From contig CAILDT010000517.1 in the NCBI GenBank assembly GCA_903833025.1, positions 1 through 10,363 on the forward strand: DNA of 10,363 nucleotides, written 5' to 3'. How positions within the stretch are numbered: the stretch's first letter is position 1; each line of letters opens with the position of its first letter. This stretch comes from an uncultured Bacteroidota bacterium. GTDB lineage: Bacteria; Bacteroidota; Bacteroidia; 2-12-FULL-35-15. Position numbers and translations under genes: made by a program. The notes below the pieces were generated by a model. The model was not told the DNA's origin. It searched no databases and saw nothing but the letters and a program-made list of their open reading frames with translations. Positions 5,267-10,363 of the stretch are shown one piece after another.

Positions 5267-7291
5267 ATGAAAATATCTGTTCACAAAATCGCTCTGTTTT
5301 CTTTAGCTTCAATCGTAATTCTGTCGATGGTTTATTGTGGGAATAACACTGCTCCAAACTCCAAACTCCAAACTCTTGACCCTTATTTAAACCACACCGA
5401 TACTGCCCATTATGAAGGAATGAGTCAGTGCAAATTATGCCATCAGAATATTTACAATACCTTTATTAATACAGGAATGGGCAAGAGCTTTGAACACGCA
5501 AGCAGACAAAAAAGCTCTGCTAAGTTTTCTGAACACACTGTTATCTATGATAAATACAAAGACTTTTATTATCATCCATTTTGGGATGGTGATAGTTTAA
5601 AGATTATGGAATTTAGATTAAAAGGAAAAGATACCACCTACAAACACATCGAAAAGGTTGATTATATAGTTGGGTCGGGGCAACATACTAATTCGCATAT
5701 AATGAATACCAATGGTTATTTGCATCAAATGCCAATGACCTACTATACACAAAAAGGTGAATGGGATTTCCCTCCTGGCTTTGAGAACGGCTCCAATACA
5801 AGGTTTTCAAGAAAGATAGGTTTGGAATGTATGAGTTGCCATAACACATTACCGGGCTTTGTTGAAGGTTCGGAAAACAAATTTAATGCAATACCCGAAG
5901 GTGTGAGTTGTGAGCGATGCCACGGTCCGGGCAGTATTCACGTGCAACAACGGTCAACAGGAAGCAGGATTGATACAGCAAAGTATATCGACTACTCTAT
6001 TGTGAATCCCGGCAAGCTACCTATTGATTTACAATTTGATGTTTGCCAACGTTGCCATTTGCAAGGAAATGCAGTGTTGAAAAAAGGTAAATCATTCTTC
6101 GATTTCCGACCAGGTATGAAGCTATCTGATAATATAACCACCTTTTTACCAAGATATAAAAATGCAGATGACCAGTTTATAATGGCTTCTCACGCTGATA
6201 GGTTAAAACAAAGTAAATGTTTTATTAAGAGTTTTAAACCCGAAATGGATTCTACTTCTCTTCGCCCATACAAAAATGCACTTACTTGTGTTACCTGCCA
6301 CAACCCCCACGTGAGTGTGAAAGTAACAGGTAAAGAAGTGTTTAATAATGCCTGTAAAAACTGCCATACAGAAACAAAACACAATGGAATGTGTACAGAA
6401 AAAGAAGAAACAAGAATAAAAATACAAGACAATTGTGTAAGCTGCCATATGCCCAAATCAGGTTCAATAGATATTCCACACGTTACCGTTCACGACCATT
6501 ACATACGTAAACCAATGAAGAAAGAAGAAGTGCAAAAAGTAAAAGAGTTTATTGGTTTGTATGCCGTAAACGAAAAGAATCCTGATAAAAAAACAAAAGC
6601 AATTGCATACATTCAGCAATACGATAAATTTGAAGCTAATCCTGCATACCTTGATTCTGCTAAGATATATCTATCTGATAAAACAGTAAACGATGTAAAA
6701 CAAAACTTTGAAACATTAATTCATTTGTATTTTATCAAACAGGATTTTAGTAAGGTTTTGAATTATGTAACTCAAGTTGGTAAGGATAATTTATTAAAAG
6801 TAGTTTTGGTAAATAAACAGTGGAGCAATGATAATGCTTGGACTTTATATAGAATAGGAGAAGCATATTATAACTCTGGAAATATTAATGATGCTTATAC
6901 ATTTTATAAAAAAGCGGATGAACTCTCGCCTTACAATCCTGAATTTAAAAACAAATTGGGTGCTTCATTAATGGCTCAAAATAAAGTAAGTGAAGCGATA
7001 CCAATATTTGAATCTATATTAAAAGAAGATTCTAAATTTGTTGCTGCAATTAATAATTTAGGTTACGCCAATTTGGTTTCGGGCAATTCAACTAAAGCAG
7101 AAGAACTGTATAATAGAGCTTTAAAACTCGACCCAGATTACGAACCTTTGCTTATGAATATGGCTGGTTTCAATATTTATAAAAAGAATTATAAAGTAGC
7201 TAAAGATATTTTAAATCAACTATTAAAAAAGAATCCTAAAAACGAGCAAGCAAATAAAGTGTTGGAGCAGTTAAAAGGAATGAAAGTATAA
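5267..7291 (+). CDS. heptahaem c-type cytochrome with C-terminal TPR domain
   Basis: Probable exported electron-transfer protein of 674 residues; donor and acceptor are unknown. Residues 1-24 are a signal sequence (basic start, hydrophobic ALFSLASIVILSMV) ending at C24; MVYC is a poor lipobox because of Tyr at -1, so a lipoprotein anchor is possible but unsure. Seven CXXCH haem-binding motifs follow: CKLCH 55, CMSCH 188, CERCH 215, CQRCH 260, CVTCH 341, CKNCH 363 and CVSCH 390. Extra conserved-looking features are H140/H144 after VGSGQH, a Cys at 318 before LTCVTCHNPH, and IPHVTVHDHYIRKP at 403-416, which can supply distal haem ligands. This resembles the cytochrome c-554/DmsE-like multihaem group. 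From about 525 to 665 come three to four TPR units (for example NAWTLYRIGEAYYNSGNINDAYTFYKKADELSP-type helices), probably a docking surface. A 7-bp repeat (5352-5375) encodes residues 29-37 just after the signal. Ends in TAA directly before mltG, in the same frame. Domain calls are firm, the physiological role is open. Confidence 0.9.
   Translation: MKISVHKIALFSLASIVILSMVYCGNNTAPNSKLQTLDPYLNHTDTAHYEGMSQCKLCHQNIYNTFINTGMGKSFEHASRQKSSAKFSEHTVIYDKYKDFYYHPFWDGDSLKIMEFRLKGKDTTYKHIEKVDYIVGSGQHTNSHIMNTNGYLHQMPMTYYTQKGEWDFPPGFENGSNTRFSRKIGLECMSCHNTLPGFVEGSENKFNAIPEGVSCERCHGPGSIHVQQRSTGSRIDTAKYIDYSIVNPGKLPIDLQFDVCQRCHLQGNAVLKKGKSFFDFRPGMKLSDNITTFLPRYKNADDQFIMASHADRLKQSKCFIKSFKPEMDSTSLRPYKNALTCVTCHNPHVSVKVTGKEVFNNACKNCHTETKHNGMCTEKEETRIKIQDNCVSCHMPKSGSIDIPHVTVHDHYIRKPMKKEEVQKVKEFIGLYAVNEKNPDKKTKAIAYIQQYDKFEANPAYLDSAKIYLSDKTVNDVKQNFETLIHLYFIKQDFSKVLNYVTQVGKDNLLKVVLVNKQWSNDNAWTLYRIGEAYYNSGNINDAYTFYKKADELSPYNPEFKNKLGASLMAQNKVSEAIPIFESILKEDSKFVAAINNLGYANLVSGNSTKAEELYNRALKLDPDYEPLLMNMAGFNIYKKNYKVAKDILNQLLKKNPKNEQANKVLEQLKGMKV
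5352..5375 (+). repeat. heptanucleotide tandem repeat CTCCAAA inside the cytochrome gene
   Basis: Three exact CTCCAAA units (5352-5358, 5359-5365, 5366-5372) and a partial CTC give 3.4 perfect copies. They encode PNSKLQTL in the linker between the signal sequence and the first haem motif. Each unit adds 7 bases, so a change of one copy would shift the frame near the N-terminus. Confidence 0.8.
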
Positions 7292-7297
7292 TTGGGA

Positions 7298-8356
7298 ATG
7301 GCTAAAAAACAACAAACATCTTTATTCAAAAAAGCAATAAAAGCTTTTTCCTTTCTCTTAATTCTTATTGCAGGAGTTGGTGGATACTTTGCTTATGTTA
7401 ATTTCTTTCAATCGAATGTTAATCTTGGAGATAAAAAATCGCAAGTAATATATATTCCTACTGGTTCTAAGTTTGAAGATGTAGAAAGGATTTTAATTGA
7501 AAATAAAATATTGAAAAACCAAGCGAGATTTGAATGGCTTGCAGAAAAGAAGAATTATAAAAATGCTGTTAAGCCCGGTAAGTATCGTATTCTGGCAAAG
7601 ATGAGTAATCTTGCGTTGGTTAATTTATTAAGAGCCGGTTTGCAGGAACCTGTCGAAATTAATTTTAATGGTTTGCATACCGTTGACCAATTTATTGGTA
7701 GAGTTGGCAGACGCATTGAAGCTGATTCGCTTGCTTTATTACAAGCCGTGCGAGATAATAACTATTTAAGTAAATATGGTTTTACTGCTGATAATGTTCA
7801 ACTATTATTTATCCCTAATACATACGAATTCCATTGGAACACTTCTGTAGATGAGTTTTTCGACCGTATGGCAAAAGAATACAAAGCCGTATGGACAGCT
7901 GCCAGAAAGAAAAAAGCGAAAACAATTGGCTACACTACTGACCAAGTTGGCATACTTGCTTCCATTGTTCAAGGCGAGCAATGTTGCGATAATGATGAAA
8001 AGAAAATAATTGCCGGATTATATATTAACCGTTTAAAAATTGATATGCCTCTACAATCCGACCCTACTGTTATTTTTGCTATCGGAGATTTTACTATTCA
8101 GCGACTTCATAGTGGTCAGAAACAAATTGACTCACCTTATAATACATATAAAAACAAAGGGTTGCCACCTGGTCCAGTTGGTTTTGCGCAGGAAACCGCA
8201 ATTGATGCTGTACTTAATTATACAAAAAGTGATTACATATATATGTGTGCGAAAGAAGACTTATCGGGCAAACATTACTTTGCCAAAACATTTGAACAAC
8301 ATAAAATTTACGCCAAAAAATATCAGGATGCTTTGGACAGTAAAGGAATTCATTGA
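7298..8356 (+). CDS. mltG: endolytic murein transglycosylase, MltG/YceG-like
   Basis: Inner-membrane lytic transglycosylase that cleaves within nascent glycan strands and so terminates or releases them. With ATG at 7298 it has 352 residues: a basic cytosolic start, a membrane helix at about 16-38 (AFSFLLILIAGVGGYFAYVNFF), a LysM-like segment at about 45-115, and the YceG catalytic domain from about 120. Landmarks are FIPNTYEFHW at 171-180, ILASIVQGEQ at 219-228 with the expected catalytic glutamate E227, INRL and MPLQSDPTVIFAIG at 250-263, and SPYNTY...GLPPGPV at 279-294. Length and order match the family (E. coli MltG is 340). A TTG at 7292 would add two residues and abut the cytochrome stop; ATG is preferred. 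Two adjacent cysteines (229-230) right after the active-site motif are odd for a periplasmic domain. It follows the cytochrome gene by six bases and ends in tandem in-frame stops, TGA then TAG. Confidence 0.94.
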   Translation: MAKKQQTSLFKKAIKAFSFLLILIAGVGGYFAYVNFFQSNVNLGDKKSQVIYIPTGSKFEDVERILIENKILKNQARFEWLAEKKNYKNAVKPGKYRILAKMSNLALVNLLRAGLQEPVEINFNGLHTVDQFIGRVGRRIEADSLALLQAVRDNNYLSKYGFTADNVQLLFIPNTYEFHWNTSVDEFFDRMAKEYKAVWTAARKKKAKTIGYTTDQVGILASIVQGEQCCDNDEKKIIAGLYINRLKIDMPLQSDPTVIFAIGDFTIQRLHSGQKQIDSPYNTYKNKGLPPGPVGFAQETAIDAVLNYTKSDYIYMCAKEDLSGKHYFAKTFEQHKIYAKKYQDALDSKGIH

Positions 8357-8367
8357 TAGAAATATTT

Positions 8368-8375
8368 TATATTTG
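8368..8375 (+). promoter_or_regulatory. -7 element (TATATTTG) of the hexomutase gene
   Basis: TATATTTG is a full match to TAnnTTTG, in the 39-base gap after mltG and 20 bases before the ATG at 8396. No TTG lies at the normal -33 distance, so it could be a -7-only or weak promoter; it suggests the mutase can be transcribed separately from the genes before it. Confidence 0.5.
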
Positions 8376-8395
8376 CGTCCTTAAATAAAAACAAT

Positions 8396-9802
8396 ATGAC
8401 AAAAATTAAATTTGGAACAGACGGATGGAGAGCAATTATTGCTAAAGATTTTACTGTTGATAATGTTGCTCGTGTTTCTACTGCTACTGCTACTTGGACA
8501 AAGAAAAACTTTGACAAACCCTCTGTTATGGTTGGGCACGATTGCCGATTTGCTGGTGAACTGTTTGCTGAAACAGCAGCTAAAGTATTTGCTAACGCAG
8601 GTATTAAAGTTTTTCTCGCAAAGGATTTTGTTTCCACTCCTATGATTTCCTTAGGAACTAAAAATTTAAAAGCTTCATTAGGTGTAATCATTACTGCATC
8701 TCACAACCCACCGTCTTATAACGGTTATAAATTAAAAGGAAGTTTTGGCGGTCCTCTTCTGCCAGAAAACGTGCAGGAGATTGAAGATATTATTCCTGAA
8801 AACAATTCTATTGATATCGAAAAACTTTCGATTGATGATTTTGTAAAAGCTGGTTTGATTGAATACGTTGACTTAGAAACGATGTATGTTAATCACGTGG
8901 AGAATAATTTTGATATGGAAGCCATACGAAATACGAATATGAATTTTGCTTATGATGCTATGTTTGGTGCCGGACAAAATGTAATGCGTCGCCTTTTACC
9001 CGACATTACTTTTTTACATTGCGATTACAATCCTTCATTTGAAGGACAAGCACCCGAACCTATTCACAAAAACTTAATTCCGTTTTCTAATTTAATTACC
9101 GAATGTGGAGATATTGATTGTGGATTGGCTACCGATGGAGATGCTGATAGAATTGGACTATACGACAGCAAAGGAAACTTTATCGATTCGCACCACATTA
9201 TTTTATTGTTGATTAATTATCTGTTCAAAGAAAAAAAGATGAACGGCAAAGTAGTAGTTGCGTTTTCTGTTTCTCCTCGCATTAAAAAATTATGTGAGCA
9301 TTATGGTTTAGAATATCAAGTAACAAAAATTGGGTTTAAATACATTGCCGCCATTATGATTTCCGAAGATGTTTTATTAGGTGGCGAAGAAAGCGGAGGC
9401 ATTGCTATTAAAGGACATATACCCGAACGAGATGGCATTTGGATGGGTTTAACCATTTGGGAATATATGGTAAAATCAGGGAAAACGTTGGATGAACTGA
9501 TACAGGAAGTATATGAAATTGTTGGTGAATTTAAATTTGAAAGAAGCGATATGCACTTGAAAGAAGAAGTGAAAGTAGCGATTGTAGAAAACTGTAAAAA
9601 CAATAACTACACCTCCTTCGGACCATACAAAGTACAACGATTAGAAACCATAGATGGTTGGAAATACTTTTTTGATAATGATGAATGGCTGATGATACGT
9701 GCTTCAGGCACCGAACCTGTATTGCGCAATTACGCCGAAGCAGCTACTACCGAAAAAGCATTTGCTATTTTAAAAGCTGCCGAAAAAACATTGTTGGGGT
9801 AA
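8396..9802 (+). CDS. phosphoglucomutase/phosphomannomutase family protein
   Basis: Alpha-D-phosphohexomutase that moves phosphate between C6 and C1 of a hexose through a phosphoserine intermediate and Mg2+; cytosolic. The 468 residues carry all four signature regions in order: the phosphoserine loop TASHNPPSYNGYK with S102, the metal site DGDADR at 247-252, the sugar-specificity loop GGEESGG at 329-335, and the phosphate-binding RASGTEPVLR at 435-444. The start KFGTDGWRAIIAKDFT is typical. The GEESGG loop fits phosphoglucomutase/phosphomannomutase enzymes that accept glucose or mannose phosphates; GlmM (phosphoglucosamine mutase) is less likely because its loop usually reads GGEqSGH. The exact substrate cannot be fixed from sequence. 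The gene has a likely promoter of its own and is convergent with the DUF3820 gene, with 17 bases between the stops and no clear terminator hairpin. Confidence 0.93.
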   Translation: MTKIKFGTDGWRAIIAKDFTVDNVARVSTATATWTKKNFDKPSVMVGHDCRFAGELFAETAAKVFANAGIKVFLAKDFVSTPMISLGTKNLKASLGVIITASHNPPSYNGYKLKGSFGGPLLPENVQEIEDIIPENNSIDIEKLSIDDFVKAGLIEYVDLETMYVNHVENNFDMEAIRNTNMNFAYDAMFGAGQNVMRRLLPDITFLHCDYNPSFEGQAPEPIHKNLIPFSNLITECGDIDCGLATDGDADRIGLYDSKGNFIDSHHIILLLINYLFKEKKMNGKVVVAFSVSPRIKKLCEHYGLEYQVTKIGFKYIAAIMISEDVLLGGEESGGIAIKGHIPERDGIWMGLTIWEYMVKSGKTLDELIQEVYEIVGEFKFERSDMHLKEEVKVAIVENCKNNNYTSFGPYKVQRLETIDGWKYFFDNDEWLMIRASGTEPVLRNYAEAATTEKAFAILKAAEKTLLG

Positions 9803-9819
9803 AATAAAGAATCTAATTT

Positions 9820-10041
9820 TCATTTACTTTTTTTCAGCGGCACCAATAAATAATCCAGCCCGTTCATTTTTATCTCATACATTGTTTGAAGCAACATTCC
9901 TAATTTCCCTTCGGGGAAACCTTTTCTATTAAACCATTCCAAATACGAAACCGGCAAATTGCACAGTATAGTACCTTTATACCTGCCAAACGGCATTTCC
10001 ATTTCCACTAATTGTAAAAGTAATTTTGGGTCGGCACTCAT
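9820..10041 (-). CDS. DUF3820 small protein (QSregVF_b-like)
   Basis: A 73-residue protein read from ATG at 10041-10039 to TGA at 9822-9820. It contains MPFGRYKGT at 16-24, LPVSYLEWFNRKGFPEGKLG at about 29-48 and MYEIKMNGLDYLLVPL at about 54-69. This is the full pattern of the DUF3820 family, which Pfam, as I recall, names a putative quorum-sensing-regulated virulence factor; the name comes from a Pseudomonas member and says little about function here. There is no signal peptide or membrane segment, so it should be cytosolic. It stands alone on the minus strand with its own -7 box 19 bases upstream, convergent with the hexomutase and divergent from the next secreted protein. Full length for the family, although short for a gene; the motif match makes it a real gene. 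Confidence 0.88.
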   Translation of the reverse strand: MSADPKLLLQLVEMEMPFGRYKGTILCNLPVSYLEWFNRKGFPEGKLGMLLQTMYEIKMNGLDYLLVPLKKSK

Positions 10042-10060
10042 TGTTTTATAAATTTAAAAA

Positions 10061-10068
10061 CAAACGTA
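10061..10068 (-). promoter_or_regulatory. -7 element (TACGTTTG) of the DUF3820 gene
   Basis: Read on the minus strand this is TACGTTTG, a full match to TAnnTTTG, 19 bases before the ATG. It lies in a 14-base word (10060-10073) identical to the one at the aspartate kinase promoter. A TTTG lies 14 bases further upstream on the same strand, too close for a normal -33 element. Confidence 0.55.
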
Positions 10069-10156
10069 TGAAAATATATTTACAAAAAGTGATTAAACCT
10101 TTTTCAAAAAAAATATTCCTACTTTAAAAAACAAAACAAACTAAATAAACTACACA

Positions 10157-10363
10157 ATGAAAAAACAACTTACCACCGCGCTTCTATTTTTATTTTCTAT
10201 TTTATTATTCAACAAATCATTTTCACAACCTATGGTTGGCTTCAACGTAATAGTGCCTGCCATCAATGAAACTGAAACTACCCGATTAGGAGCAGGAGCC
10301 GAATGGGAAATGTATTCGCCAGAAATAAAAATAGTAAAAGGAAAACAAACCAACAAAACAAAA
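10157..10363 (+). CDS. secreted protein of unknown function, N-terminal part (runs off right edge)
   Basis: The frame opens at ATG 10157 and has no stop in the 69 codons before the window ends. Residues 1-24 form a signal peptide: MKKQ start, hydrophobic TALLFLFSILLF core, and KSFSQ at the likely cleavage site, with Ser-Gln there as in many Bacteroidota secreted proteins. The mature part starts PMVGFNVIVPAINE and continues with a stretch containing RLGAGAEWEMYSPEIKIVKGKQTNKTK. That may be the first strands of a beta-rich domain, but I recognise no family. The 115 bases before it hold the divergent DUF3820 promoter on the other strand and, for this gene, only a poor TACTTTAA candidate at 10120-10127. 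A minus-strand frame over the same bases is much less convincing, because the plus frame has a clean signal peptide. Confidence 0.7.
   Translation, partial: MKKQLTTALLFLFSILLFNKSFSQPMVGFNVIVPAINETETTRLGAGAEWEMYSPEIKIVKGKQTNKTK

Noticed and set aside
6190..6456. Two overlapping minus-strand frames inside the cytochrome gene
   Set aside because: Both mirror the cysteine- and histidine-rich haem region of the plus strand and have no start context or domain.
8040..8384. Plus-strand open frame of 114 codons overlapping the end of mltG
   Set aside because: Out-of-frame shadow of the conserved MltG catalytic domain; composition is unlike a folded protein and it has no start signal.
9803..9845. Bidirectional terminator between the hexomutase and DUF3820 genes
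   Set aside because: There are T-rich and A-rich runs, but I could not find a stable stem on either strand.
10150..10356. Minus-strand open frame of 68 codons at the right edge
   Set aside because: The plus strand here has a clean signal peptide and start; the minus frame is its antisense and covers the start region.
1..10363. CRISPR array, insertion sequence, prophage or defence island
   Set aside because: No spaced direct repeats, transposase, integrase, toxin-antitoxin pair or nuclease/helicase motifs were seen in any frame; the gene content is mainly metabolic and cell-envelope.

Overview
The window looks like chromosomal DNA of a low-GC, AT-rich member of the Bacteroidota, probably an environmental lineage. 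The reasons are: several TAnnTTTG-type -7 promoter elements (TACGTTTG twice, TATATTTG, TAGTTTTG) close to start codons; mostly A-rich translation starts without a Shine-Dalgarno sequence; signal peptides whose predicted cleavage site is followed by or ends in Gln (NAQ, FSQ); and family-level sequence character of the aspartate kinase, LysA, MltG and the DUF3820 protein. No tRNA, rRNA, CRISPR array, insertion sequence or integrase is visible.

Layout: (1) 1-420, minus strand, the N-terminal 140 residues of a secreted TPR protein that runs off the left edge. (2) 421-562, a divergent intergenic region with one promoter per direction and a small inverted repeat. (3) 563-9802, eight plus-strand genes in a row: aspartate kinase, diaminopimelate decarboxylase (lysA), an unrecognised single-pass membrane protein, diaminopimelate epimerase (dapF), a GNAT acetyltransferase, a seven-haem c-type cytochrome fused to TPRs, an MltG-type endolytic transglycosylase, and a phosphoglucomutase/phosphomannomutase. 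(4) 9820-10041, minus strand, a DUF3820 protein convergent with the mutase. (5) 10157 to the right edge, plus strand, the start of a secreted protein of unknown function.

How they work together: aspartate kinase opens the aspartate pathway; DapF makes meso-diaminopimelate, which is both a peptidoglycan precursor and the substrate of LysA, which makes lysine. MltG cuts nascent glycan strands and the hexomutase supplies sugar phosphates, so much of the block concerns amino-acid and cell-wall supply. The unknown membrane protein between lysA and dapF and the multihaem cytochrome between the acetyltransferase and mltG do not fit this theme obviously and are the two genes most worth following up.

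No clearly new defence or mobile system is present. The least explained signals are: two heptanucleotide tandem repeats of the form CTCC+3, lying inside lysA and inside the cytochrome gene; an 8-bp-period repeat that forms the leader of the cytochrome gene; a 14-bp promoter word shared by the aspartate kinase and DUF3820 genes; and the fact that all nine plus-strand genes sit in one reading frame.
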